64,000 nucleotides of DNA from positions 496,001 to 560,000 of the forward strand of contig JANHCV010000011.1 in NCBI GenBank assembly GCA_025594325.1, given 5' to 3'. How positions within the stretch are numbered: position 1 is the first letter of the stretch; each line of letters opens with the position of its first letter. The position numbers and the translations under genes are program-made. Positions 31,979-41,122 of the stretch are shown in pieces. Under the pieces are notes generated by a model. That model was not told the origin of the DNA and ran no database searches. It saw only the letters and a program-made list of their open reading frames with translations. The DNA comes from Blastocladiella emersonii ATCC 22665. Lineage: Eukaryota; Blastocladiomycota; Blastocladiomycetes; Blastocladiales; Blastocladiaceae.

Positions 31979-32621
31979 TTAATACACGAGCATACAAGTG
32001 TATGAGCGAAAGCCCCACTCGATCGTTGAGCGTGCCGAACTCATCGCGCGCTTGTACGCCGCAAGTTCAGGCGTGAGCTCTCGACGGGGCGGAGTCCGAA
32101 GCGTTGGAAACTGAGGATACGCCGAGTCGGACAGCACGCAGTGACGACCGTCGGGTTTCCGCGGAAGAGCTTGGAGCCGATCCAAGAGATGCGAGTGTCG
32201 TAGCACCACGGCATCGTTGCAGGTAGTTGACGATGTGGGAAAGGCGCGTTTCGTCGTACGGAAAGTTGGTACAGAGGTCGCCCAGCCGGCACGGGTAAGA
32301 AAGGCGGCGAAGAAGAACGCAAAGAGCAGCAAGGCGAGGGACGGGACCGTGCCGATCGCCAAGTTTGATGAAGCGAGGAAGGAGTCGCTCCGCGAGGTAG
32401 ATGATGTTGTTGCGCTGGAAGCGGAACTTGGCCCAGCAATCAGCGTCGTCAAATTGATCGAAGTCAAACGGTGCGGGTTGCCACAGCTGCTGACCTCGCG
32501 GACGCGGGCGTGGGGTCATGAGAAGCCGCACATGCTGATGCAGCGCGAAGACGACCGCGACGGCAAAAGCCATGGCCACGGCCTGACGACGTGCTGCATG
32601 GAAATTCTGTTGTTGATTCAT
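31979..32621 (-). pseudogene. Harbinger transposase remnant with internal deletion
   Basis: From the ATG at 32621 the N-terminal part reads FQRNNIIYLAERLLPRFIKL and LCVLLRRLSYPCRLGDLC, typical of the helix-turn-helix region of DDE_Tnp_4 transposases. Near 32220 it jumps, in another frame, to LLDRLQALPRKPDGRHCVL, SDSAYPQFPTLRTPPRREL and AMSSARSTIEWGF, the C-terminal DDE segment with the second Asp and the Glu. The block with the first catalytic Asp is missing, so the protein cannot be active. It stops soon after the Glu motif. Confidence 0.85.
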
Positions 32622-32809
32622 TGTGTTTCATCGAGTTAGAGCGGTGTATTTTGTGCGCAGCACGACGTGCGGAGGAGAGAAAGGGTCGAGAGAGCGGAGC
32701 GCGGTGGGCGAACGACCGCGGTGATCACGGCGCGTGACCTGCCCCGCGTGTTTCAGGCCGCGCCTTTTTTTTCCGGCGGCCGCGCCTTTTTTCCCGCAGG
32801 TGCTCTAAT

Positions 32810-33047
32810 GCGTGTCGCTCAAATTGAACGACGCAATACGCGTGACGCGTCAAATAAACGTGTCTTGCAAGAAGAGCGGCGACGGGAGTGACGCAACGCG
32901 TCCAAGCGAGCGCTGCTCGCGTCGCGCCAACAGTGGTTAGGCGAGTGTGGAGCGACGCGTTCCCACGGCTGCTATCAAGGCTACTCCTGCGCACGGCACG
33001 CGCGGGTTCTCCCACGGGTGCGATTGGCGTGCGATCCAGCAAAAGCC
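32810..33047. other. Short spacer before Helitron remnant
   Basis: No gene recognised; several ACGCGT motifs. Confidence 0.4.
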
Positions 33048-34617
33048 TTAAGCTTCGATTTTATATCTGTGGCCCCCAGCGCGAGCTGGGATCCAGTGTG
33101 GGGTAGCCATGCTCCAGTGGTTTAACGCCAACAACCCGCCGTTCCAGCTGTGCGTCGACAACGCGTCCGTGCAGGAGCGCATGCTCTCCAACCTCTCGGA
33201 CCTCACCGAGAACAAGCTGCGGCACCAGTTTATTATGAAGTTGGGTTCGAACTCGGACTTGTTGGCTGAAATCTTCAGCGTAGCCAAGAACGTTGCGGTT
33301 GCAACAGAGGAGTTGCTGCAGGCGGCCAACGACCGCGCTGATCGCGAGTCGACCATTGTGGCGATCGCAACGAGCGTGGGCGAGGACGACATGTCGGACA
33401 TGACAGATCTGGACGCGGTGCGGCTCGGGCTCGACAACATCCTATGGCGCGAGCAGCCCGGCGCCTGAACCGGGCCACCTGAGCGACACAGATTTGATTG
33501 GTGATACGGCCGCGACGGACGCCACGTCGCGTTCGCTGATTCACGACGGCGGGGACTATGACGATCCGGATCGCGCAGACCTTGAGGAGGCCTGCGTCGA
33601 AGACGGTAAAGACTTTGGGTTGCAAGCGACTCGGCCAGCGCGTCACGGCCATGATGTGACGGTTCGGCCTCCCCTACGTTTTCTTTACGTTGATGCCGTA
33701 CCCGATTAACTCGCTGGCGCTCAACGTCTGGTGCGGCGGCGATCCGGCGAAAATCGTGGCGGGTCCGGCAGACAGCGGCGACCAGCAGCACCGCGACCCG
33801 GGCGCGCGCATGATCTCCGCCTTGAACCTGTCGCCCGTGCAGCTGCCGCCACAATCGACCTTTACCAAGGTCGCGGGCTCGAACTTGATCATGCAGGCCG
33901 CGTGGCACCTGTACAACCGCGGGCTAATCATTGAACACCTGTTTGGCTGGCTGATCGACGAGGGCGCCTCGTTGGGCAAGCCGGGCGTTTTTGGCTACAC
34001 GCGCGCCTTCTGCATGGCCGAGGAGACGCAGGCGCGACATACGCTGCACTCGCACGGGCTGCCGTGGCTCGTCAGTTTTCCTCGCACGACCGCGCAGTGG
34101 AACACCTACCTGGCCAACGACGTGGTACGCTCGCGTGCTTTATCTCGCTCCGCACGGCCATGATCAATCACTTAATGTTTTCGACCACGTAGTGGCGCGA
34201 GAAGCTCCTCAAGTTCCAGGATCGGTCGCTGAGCGGCAGCTTTCTGATTGGAAAGCACCCGTTAGTCAAGGGCTTTCCGTGTCCTCAAATACACGACAAC
34301 GGCACGCCGTGCTCCTCGCACCCCGTGGCCGTCGAGATCCCTGCCAAGTATCGCCACCGCGTCAAGGCCGACGCACCGCCGCAGGTCGTGGCCGTCTGCG
34401 CCGCCACTATGGCCGCGTACGTGTCGCGCACTGCGCCCAAGACGGGCGACGTGTCGGTTCCTCAAGAACCTGATTCGCAAAAGCGGCCGCAACAACAACA
34501 GCAGGATCCGCCGCGCGTCCACGGCTTCACGCCTGACCAACTCCTCGACCCACTCCTTCAAGCTGGCCATCACCAACGTCGCCTCTGGCGAGCAGCGCGA
34601 GCTGTGCACCGACGAGT
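33048..34617 (+). pseudogene. Helitron Rep (HUH endonuclease) fragment
   Basis: The N-terminal piece LQWFNANNPPFQLCVDNASV resembles the segment just upstream of the Rep domain in Helitron proteins. A frame break near 33468 leads to GLPYVFFTLMPYPINSLALN and then KPGVFGYTRAFCMAEETQAR followed by HTLHSHGLPWL, the H-x-H of the HUH motif. Further frame changes occur near 34160-34200, and coding-like sequence (GKHPLVKGFPCPQIHDNG) continues to the chromovirus insertion at 34618. No helicase domain is seen. This is a dead Helitron piece serving as insertion target. Confidence 0.7.
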
Positions 34618-34769
34618 TGTCACGTGCGCGTTTGGCACGTGCGCCGTGACGTCTTGGATTGTTGAGCCGCCGCTTGCTCGCACTCTGTTCTCCCTCCCTG
34701 CTGTTCAACCACATACATCCTCGTTCGCCAGTCATCGTGTATTCGGCCCTCCCCAGGCGCTCCGTTACA
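34618..34769 (+). repeat. 5' LTR
   Basis: 152 bp, TG...CA ends. It contains GCTGTTCAA at 34700-34708, complementary to the sequence just after the LTR, which marks a likely transcript start for self-priming. Confidence 0.93.
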
Positions 34770-34771
34770 CT

Positions 34772-34780
34772 TTGAACAGC
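34772..34780 (+). promoter_or_regulatory. Primer binding site, self-priming type
   Basis: TTGAACAGC, two nt after the 5' LTR, is the exact reverse complement of GCTGTTCAA within the LTR. In Tf1-like chromoviruses the mRNA 5' end folds back onto such a site and is cleaved to prime reverse transcription. Confidence 0.65.
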
Positions 34781-34800
34781 CTACCCGGTCGGCTCGCACC

Positions 34801-36030
34801 ATGAGCTACTTGAACAAAGCCGCCGTGCAGGCCATTGCCGCGTGCCGCCCGCTGGAGGGCGTCACGGACGACAACAAGAACTACCTGCAGCAGCACCTCC
34901 AGACGCTCAACATCAACCCCGTCGAGCTCGTGTGCGCGCTGGCGTCGCAGGCCGCCAACATCCAGGGCGAGCTTGAGGCCAAGACGGCGACGTGCTCTGC
35001 GGCCGAGGCGCGGTGCAGCAACCTGGCGTCCGAGCTGCACGCGGCGCGGGCCGAGCTCGAGGCCCAGTCGGCGACGTTCGCCGAGGCCCAGGCGCAGTAC
35101 AACAACATGCAGGCCGAGCTCGCCGAGACGCAGACGCAGCTCCAGGCGGTCGCCGCGGCGCAGCAGCAGGCCGTCAACGAGCGCGAGTCGCTCCGTTCCA
35201 AGTACGTGCTGAGGCTTGAGCGGCTCACCGCGGCCCAGGCGTCCAAGAAGGCCCGCGCAGGCGACGACGACCTGTCTGAGCACACCAAGGACCTGCTCAG
35301 GAACGCGCTGCCCGTCGACGGCGAGAAGGTGCCGCTGGACGTCGGGTTCAACCGCTTCGACAAGGCCATGTTGTACTCGCCCCGCGTCGTGGACAACTTC
35401 AAGATCGCCAAGTTCCAGTCGATGTGCATTGGCAAGGCCCTTGACGACGTCGCGGCGGCGTCCCCAAACTCAGTTGACTGGTCAGCCAGCTTCAAGTTGT
35501 ACAACGCCTTCGCCGAGATTGTGCGCCAGCTGTTCCCGCGGCGCAAGCAGCCCTCCAAGCACTTCAAGGAGTTCATGGACGTCGTGTACCGTCGCGGCGA
35601 GGTCGAGGTCAACAACTTCATTGCTGCGTTCCGCCGCACCGCGTCGCTGTCAGGCTCGCTCGTCTCTGAGGACCTGCGCCGCGAGCGGTTCGCCATGGTG
35701 GTGAGCGCGTACGTCGCGCGCGGTACCAACGCGCGGTTCAACACCGCGTACGAGGCCAAGAACTTTGACGCCATGATCCAGGCGTTTGTGGACCACGAGT
35801 CAACTGCGCTCAACGCGGCGTATGAGGCGCCGCGCCAGGCGGCCGCCGCCGCCGCGCCGCGCCAGGTCGACAAGTACGCCAGCGAGCCCATGGACATTGG
35901 CGCCGTCGCCGCGCGCAACGCGGGTTGGCAGCAGCGACCCCCGGCGGGGTGCTGGACGTGCAGCGAGCTGGGGCACATTGCGCGCCGCTGCCCAAAGAAG
36001 CAGGGGTCGGGAAATGGCGGTCGGGCGTAG
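34801..36030 (+). CDS. Chromovirus Gag
   Basis: A 409-residue structural protein of the virus-like particle. The ATG lies 31 nt after the LTR. Residues about 50-145 are Ala/Glu/Gln-rich and predicted to form a coiled coil. The middle part (about 200-340) is the capsid-like Retrotrans_gag region (KHFKEFMDVVYRRGEVEVNN). A CCHC zinc knuckle CWTCSELGHIARRC is at residues 384-397. A -1 frameshift heptamer sits 15 nt before the stop. Confidence 0.93.
   Translation: MSYLNKAAVQAIAACRPLEGVTDDNKNYLQQHLQTLNINPVELVCALASQAANIQGELEAKTATCSAAEARCSNLASELHAARAELEAQSATFAEAQAQYNNMQAELAETQTQLQAVAAAQQQAVNERESLRSKYVLRLERLTAAQASKKARAGDDDLSEHTKDLLRNALPVDGEKVPLDVGFNRFDKAMLYSPRVVDNFKIAKFQSMCIGKALDDVAAASPNSVDWSASFKLYNAFAEIVRQLFPRRKQPSKHFKEFMDVVYRRGEVEVNNFIAAFRRTASLSGSLVSEDLRRERFAMVVSAYVARGTNARFNTAYEAKNFDAMIQAFVDHESTALNAAYEAPRQAAAAAAPRQVDKYASEPMDIGAVAARNAGWQQRPPAGCWTCSELGHIARRCPKKQGSGNGGRA
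36009..36015 (+). promoter_or_regulatory. -1 ribosomal frameshift heptamer GGGAAAT
   Basis: In the gag frame the sequence reads tcG GGA AAT, fitting X XXY YYZ. Slipping back one base gives GGG AAA TGG, which is exactly the pol frame. It lies within the gag/pol overlap just before the gag stop at 36028. Confidence 0.7.
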
Positions 36031-39000
36031 CGGAGCAGGCCGCGACGTCCTCGAAACCGAAACCTGCTGATTCGGGTGGTGGTACGCAAGTGGTGGCTGC
36101 AGTGGCAGTCGTCGAGGAGGAGGAAGTCGGCGCGTTTGGAGCTGACGCTGTTGGTGTTGTGACAAAGACTAATGAAGATGCCCTCCTTTCGTACATTGGT
36201 GCTGTCGTGCGTCTAGAGTTGTCGCCAGGAGCTCATCTTCATCTTGGCGGCGCGCTGTCATGTCTGGGTTCTTTGAGTAAGGCGCCAGCGCTCTTATTCA
36301 TGATGCTTGACACAAGCGCCCCCGTCAACCTCATTAGCCGCTCCCTGGCCGAGCGGACCGGGCTCATGACGGAGCGTCTGGCGCGCTGGATCGACTTGCG
36401 TGGCGTGGTTGGGGCTGCAGCGGGGCAGCAGTACATCACGCACGCCGTGCGGGCGGTTGTGTTGGTGACGTCCCCCAAGTTCATGCATGTGGCGCTCGCG
36501 GGCACGACGGCCATGTTTGGCAATGGCGTCGTGCCGCCCAAGGGCGGGAAACCGGAGCTGTACGTTCCGCCGCACCGCCAAGACGGTGACGCCGACCAAG
36601 CGATTGATATCCAGTGTCTCCACTGCTCGGTCGCGCGGTTCCTGGTTGTCAACTCGCCTGCGTTTCCCGTGATCCTCGGCCTTGAGTGGCTTGTTGCAAA
36701 TGGAGCGGACCCGCGTCCGCGCGCGCGTGAGGTTGAGATTGACGGCGGCTGCGCAGGTTGCTGCGGCTGTCCGCCAGGCAAGCGCGTCACGGTGGCCGCG
36801 GCGTCGGCACGCGCCAACGTTGACCCGGACAAGTGGGACGAGGCCAACGGGTCGGACGACGGCGGCAACGCGCCGAAGGTCACGCTGCCACGCAAGTACG
36901 CTGAGTGGTCGCGCGTGTTTGACGCCAAGGCCGCGTCCGCGCTGCCGCCGCACCGGCCGTACGACTGCAAGAGTGAGCTCGTTGAGGGCGCCAAGGTGCC
37001 ATTCCTGCCCATCTACCCGCTGTCGCAGACCAAGCTCGACAAGCTGCGCAAGACCATTGACAAGAACCTCGCGCGTGGCTTCATCCGCCCGTCGCAATCG
37101 CCGGCCAGCGCCCCAATCATGTTCGTGCCCAAGAAGGATGGGTCGCGGCGCATGTGCGTCGACTACCGCCGCCTCAACAACCTGACGGTCAAGAACCGGT
37201 ACGCGCCGCTGCTCATCTCGGAGCTCATGAACCAGCTGCAGGGCGCGCGGTTCTTCACCAAGTTCGACCTGCGCGGCGCGTACAACCTGGTCCGGATCCG
37301 CAAGGGCAACAAGTGGAAGACGGCGTTCTGCACGCGCTACGGCCACTACAAGTGGCTGGTGATGCCGTTCGGTCTCGCGAACGCGCCCGCCGCGTTCCAG
37401 GCGTTTGTCAACGACGTGTTCCGCGACCTGCTTGACCGCGGCGTTGTGGTGTACCTGGACGACATTTTGATCTACGGCGGCGCGACGCAGGAGGAGCACA
37501 CGGCGCTCATCAAGGAGGTGCTGCAGCGGCTGCTCAACAACCACCTGTTTGTCAAGCTTGAGAAGTGCGCGTTCGATGTGCAGCGCGTTGAGTACCTCAG
37601 GCACGTGGTCAGTACGTTGGGCGTCGAGATGGATCTGGGGAAGGTGCGCGCCGTGACAGAGTGGCCCGTGCCACAGACGGTCAAGCAGGTGCAGTCGTTC
37701 CTTGGCCTCGCTAACTACTACCGCAACTTCATCCCCGACTTCTCGAAACTGGCGCTGCCGCTCACGCGGCTCACGCAGAAGGACATGGCGTGGCGGTGGG
37801 GCGAGTTGGATGCGGCGGCGTTCGAGGCCATCAAGTCGCAGTTCGCCACAGGCGGGGTGCTGGTGCACGCGGACCCCGACAAGCCGTTTGTGGTCGAGAT
37901 GGACGCGTCCAACTTCGCCATTGGATGCGTGCTGGCGCAGCGCGACAACGCAGGCGAGCTGCGGCCGGTCGCGTTCCACTCGCGCTCGCTCAAGGCGGCG
38001 GAGCTCAACTACCTGGTGCTCAATAAGGAGCTGCTTGCCGTCAAGGTCGCGTTCGAGGTGTGGCGGCACCACCTTGAGGGCGCGCGGCACCCGGTCCAGG
38101 TGTTCACTGACCACAAGAACCTCAAGCATTTCCGCACCATGAAAGTCGAGTCGCAGCGGCAAGCGCGGTGGGCGCTTTTCTTTGAGCGGTTCAAGTTCTG
38201 GTTCACGTACCAGCCCGGCGCCATCAACAGGCGCGCCAACGCGCTCTTGCGCCGCGCCGACTACGAGGCGCGCAACAACCCAATGCTCAGCCGCTCGATC
38301 GTCCCTGCCACGTCGCTCACGGTCGGCGCCACGCTGGGCACGTTGGCGGGCGACGGCAAGGGGGAGGAGGACGGCAACCTGACCCGCGCGGCGATTCTGG
38401 ACAGCATGCGCAACGACGAGTCCGCGCAGAAGGTGCGGCGCAACCAGGCCAAGTACCCGCAGCTCGAGGTCGACCTCGATGGGTTCATCTGGCGCGAGGC
38501 CAAGCTGTACGTGCCCGCGGGCGTCGCGCGCACGCACGTGCTTGAGGAGGCGCACTCGACGCGGGTCGCGGGGCATTTTGGCGTCGCGCGCACCATCAAC
38601 CTGGTCGAGCGGTCGTACTGGTGGCCCAGGATGCGCCGCGAGGTCGACCTGTTCGTCAAGTTGTGCCTCACCTGCGTGCGGCCCAAGGTGCTGCGTCATC
38701 AACCCGACAGCGAGCTGCAGCTGCTGCCCACGCTGGCGCGGCTGTGGTCGTTGGTCTCCATGGACTTCATCACGGACCTGCCGCGCAGCAAGGGCATGAC
38801 GTGCATCATGGTCGTGGTCGACTGGTTCTCCAAGATGACGCACTTCATCCCGCTCGCCGCGATCCCGACGGCCGCCACGACCGCTGAGGCCTTCATCCAG
38901 CACGTTGTGCGGCTGCACGGGCTCCCCACCGACATCGTTTCGGACCGCGGGTCGCAGTTCACGTTGCAGTTCTGGTCGGCCATGTGCGAGTCGCTTGAGA

Positions 39001-39848
39001 TCAAGGCCAAGCTCTCGACGGCGTACCACCTGCAGACCAATGGGCAGACCGAGCGCATGAACCAGACCCTCGAGGTGTACCTGCGCATGTTCGTCAACGA
39101 GGACCAGACGAACTGGGTCGAGCTGCTGCCGTACGCCGAGATGGCCATCAACAACGCGCGCAACAAGTCAACGGGCGAGACGCCGTTCAAGGTCAACTAC
39201 GGCTTTGACCCGCGGCTGGCGGCGGCGACGGACCGGTCAGATTGGGTCCCATCGGCCGCGGCGCTGGCCGAGCGCATCGCCGACATCCAGGGCCAGCTGC
39301 TCGAGAAGGTCCAGCGCGCCAAGCAGCTGTACAAGAAGCATGCCGACCGACGCTGCCGCGAGGGCCCCGACTACAAGGTTGGCGACATGGTGCTGCTGAG
39401 CACCAAGAACCTGCGCGTCAACGTGCCCAAGGCCAAGCTCGGGCAGAAGTACATGGAGCCGCTCAAGATCGTGCGCCTCATCCGCAAGTCAGCCGTCGAG
39501 CTCGAGCTGCCGCCAACCATGGCGCACGTCCACCCGGTGTTCCACGTCTCGCTCATCAAGCCAGTGGTCGCGCACAACGAGGACACGTTCCCGGGCCGCA
39601 CGCTGCCGCCGCCGGCGCCGTACGTTGTCAACGGGCGCGAGGAGTGGTTGGTCAAGGCGATTGTCGACGCGCGCAGGTCAGCTTCGGGTCGCAGCGTCGA
39701 GTACCTGGTCAAGTGGCACAGCTGCCCCGAGACCGACAACACGTGGGAGCCGTACGCGAACCTCAAGCACCTCGAGATGCTCGCCGAGTTCCACGTCGCG
39801 CACCCATTGGCCCCCGACCCTTGCCGCAGGAGGGGAGGGGGGGGATAG
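36009..39848 (+). CDS. Chromovirus Pol (PR-RT-RH-IN-chromodomain)
   Basis: Expressed as Gag-Pol by -1 frameshifting, about 1279 residues after the slip. Order: protease (MLDTSAPVNLIS near 36309; DTSA instead of the usual D-T/S-G-A), reverse transcriptase (PFGLANAPAAFQ, YLDD at 37452-37463), RNase H (VEMDASNFAIG, VFTDHKNLKHF), and integrase. Integrase shows HHCC (H...AGH, CLTC) and the D, D, E catalytic residues in SMDFITDL, IVSDRGSQF and TNGQTERMNQTLE. A GPY/F-like region and a chromodomain (EEWLVKAIVDAR ... YLVKWHSCPETDNTWEP) follow. Chromodomains steer integration to modified histones. The frame is also open upstream to 35925. A long antisense frame over the same region is a composition artefact. 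Confidence 0.95.
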   Translation, partial: GKWRSGVAEQAATSSKPKPADSGGGTQVVAAVAVVEEEEVGAFGADAVGVVTKTNEDALLSYIGAVVRLELSPGAHLHLGGALSCLGSLSKAPALLFMMLDTSAPVNLISRSLAERTGLMTERLARWIDLRGVVGAAAGQQYITHAVRAVVLVTSPKFMHVALAGTTAMFGNGVVPPKGGKPELYVPPHRQDGDADQAIDIQCLHCSVARFLVVNSPAFPVILGLEWLVANGADPRPRAREVEIDGGCAGCCGCPPGKRVTVAAASARANVDPDKWDEANGSDDGGNAPKVTLPRKYAEWSRVFDAKAASALPPHRPYDCKSELVEGAKVPFLPIYPLSQTKLDKLRKTIDKNLARGFIRPSQSPASAPIMFVPKKDGSRRMCVDYRRLNNLTVKNRYAPLLISELMNQLQGARFFTKFDLRGAYNLVRIRKGNKWKTAFCTRYGHYKWLVMPFGLANAPAAFQAFVNDVFRDLLDRGVVVYLDDILIYGGATQEEHTALIKEVLQRLLNNHLFVKLEKCAFDVQRVEYLRHVVSTLGVEMDLGKVRAVTEWPVPQTVKQVQSFLGLANYYRNFIPDFSKLALPLTRLTQKDMAWRWGELDAAAFEAIKSQFATGGVLVHADPDKPFVVEMDASNFAIGCVLAQRDNAGELRPVAFHSRSLKAAELNYLVLNKELLAVKVAFEVWRHHLEGARHPVQVFTDHKNLKHFRTMKVESQRQARWALFFERFKFWFTYQPGAINRRANALLRRADYEARNNPMLSRSIVPATSLTVGATLGTLAGDGKGEEDGNLTRAAILDSMRNDESAQKVRRNQAKYPQLEVDLDGFIWREAKLYVPAGVARTHVLEEAHSTRVAGHFGVARTINLVERSYWWPRMRREVDLFVKLCLTCVRPKVLRHQPDSELQLLPTLARLWSLVSMDFITDLPRSKGMTCIMVVVDWFSKMTHFIPLAAIPTAATTAEAFIQHVVRLHGLPTDIVSDRGSQFTLQFWSAMCESLEIKAKLSTAYHLQTNGQTERMNQTLEVYLRMFVNEDQTNWVELLPYAEMAINNARNKSTGETPFKVNYGFDPRLAAATDRSDWVPSAAALAERIADIQGQLLEKVQRAKQLYKKHADRRCREGPDYKVGDMVLLSTKNLRVNVPKAKLGQKYMEPLKIVRLIRKSAVELELPPTMAHVHPVFHVSLIKPVVAHNEDTFPGRTLPPPAPYVVNGREEWLVKAIVDARRSASGRSVEYLVKWHSCPETDNTWEPYANLKHLEMLAEFHVAHPLAPDPCRRRGGGG
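39828..39844 (+). promoter_or_regulatory. Polypurine tract
   Basis: AGGAGGGGAGGGGGGGG directly before the pol stop and the 3' LTR; the expected primer for plus-strand DNA synthesis. Confidence 0.8.
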
Positions 39849-40000
39849 TGTCACGTGCGCGTTTGGCACGTGCGCCGTGACATCTCGGATTGTTGAGCCG
39901 CCGCTCGCTCGCACTCTGTTCTCGCTCCCTGCTGTTCAACCACATACATCCTCGTTCGCTAGTCACCGTGTATTCGGCCCTCCCCAGGCGCTCTGTTACA
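39849..40000 (+). repeat. 3' LTR
   Basis: 152 bp, 145 identical to the 5' LTR. The pol stop codon TAG abuts its first base. Confidence 0.93.
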
Positions 40001-41122
40001 CGCGTACATCAGCATGCTATCCAAGATGACCGGTATGAGATTGAGGACGTGCGCGCCATCCAGCCGACCAAGCTGCTGCGTCTTAACCAGACGCACCTGT
40101 ACCACCACCTCGCGAGCTGCACGAAATGCCGCAGCAAGGACAAGGAAAGCGGCAAAAAAAGTGTGCCGCTAAGGCTTCCCAAGCGACTCTGTCCTCTTCT
40201 CGTACATGCGGGTTCTGATAATGGGTACGATTTTTGAATGCTCTTCGGCTATGAACAGCAGCAACGAATGTCGACGTGTAGCTCACCAACCGCGTCCGCC
40301 AACGCCATGGACCTTGACGGCGACGCGACCGCGGCCTCGGTCAGCGAAGCACATGACGCACGTCCGTCCACGTCGTTGACCTCGCCGCCGGGCACCTTCA
40401 TGTCGCAGCGCACAATGAGTTGAGCAAGGTCGCTTTCGTCAACGGCATCACCGTCGCGAAGAGCCACCCGCGAGTCTCGAGGCTGTTTTGCCCAGCGGTG
40501 CAAGCGAAGGGAAGGTCGCGAGCACAAGAGATGCCGAGGATGAGGCGCAAGGGAAAGATCGGTTCAAGCGGTATCGTGAGTGTATGTGCGCCGCGGAGAT
40601 GCTCGAGCATCAGAGGAGCAAGAAACATGATGATCATGATGATGATGATGAGGCGCGACTTCAAACGTTTCGCGCGACTTTCAGCAGGCTAGGTCTCCCA
40701 CGCGACCCGTCGCGAGCCCTCGATTAAAGACCAGACGCGAAGCGTCTAGGTGGTTCAAGTAAAATGAAAGCTGAGAGCCGAAGTATGAGTGCCGAGGAAG
40801 CGGACAGCGGGCGCAGCAACAGGGGTGCTGGCAGCAAAGAGCCGCGACGCGCGCAGTGCGGGTCGCGTGACTGGTCGCGTGACCCAGTCGCGTCGCCTTT
40901 CAGCCGCCTGCTGCGCCGCCTGCCGCATTCCACGCTCACACGATGCTAACGCCATGAATAGAGCAGCACTGCACAGGACACTCCCTGCAGTTATCTACAA
41001 CGACCATGACCACCAGGACTATTGGGTAGACCGAGTTCAGCGGGTCAGTCTGTTTTCTTTGCCCCTGCTGCTTAGGCGCCAAGCCAACCGCCCTGCCCCA
41101 ACTGCGCGCACACGCTTTGTAG
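40001..41122. other. Element flank and possible 5' part of IQCH
   Basis: The first few hundred bases continue the disrupted Helitron region without a recognisable domain. A GATGAT microsatellite-like run lies at about 40628-40652. The last part must contain upstream exon(s) of IQCH: the exon at 41123 is preceded by an acceptor CTTTGTAG and no ATG is in frame with it. A small frame starting at 40954 (MNRAALHRTLPAV) is one candidate but unproven. Confidence 0.4.

Larger units (their letters stand above)
31168..32806 (-). mobile_element. Second PIF/Harbinger element, internally deleted
   Basis: Long terminal inverted repeats (about 90 bp, 31168-31260 and 32715-32806) start AGAGCACCTGCGGGAAAA and are almost identical between ends. 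They are flanked by AAT on both sides (31165-31167, 32807-32809), a 3-bp target duplication. Inside are a truncated Harbinger transposase (minus) and an unknown coding fragment (plus). The TIRs differ from those of the element at 13250-19354, so this is a different family. Confidence 0.85.
34618..40000 (+). mobile_element. Ty3/gypsy chromovirus, coding-intact, 5.4 kb
   Basis: Two 152-bp LTRs start TGTCACGTGCGC and end GTTACA. They flank gag and pol with protease, reverse transcriptase, RNase H, integrase and a C-terminal chromodomain, which places the element among the chromoviruses. Flanks read CGAGT (34613-34617) and CGCGT (40001-40005), a 5-bp target duplication with one mismatch. The LTRs differ at 7 of 152 positions (about 4.6%), so the insertion is not brand new. 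It lies in a Helitron fragment. Neither reading frame has an internal stop. Confidence 0.95.

Noticed and set aside
36294-39029. A 911-codon open frame on the minus strand
   Set aside because: It is fully antisense to pol, whose protease, RT and integrase motifs are unmistakable; GC-rich codon use keeps the antisense frame open.
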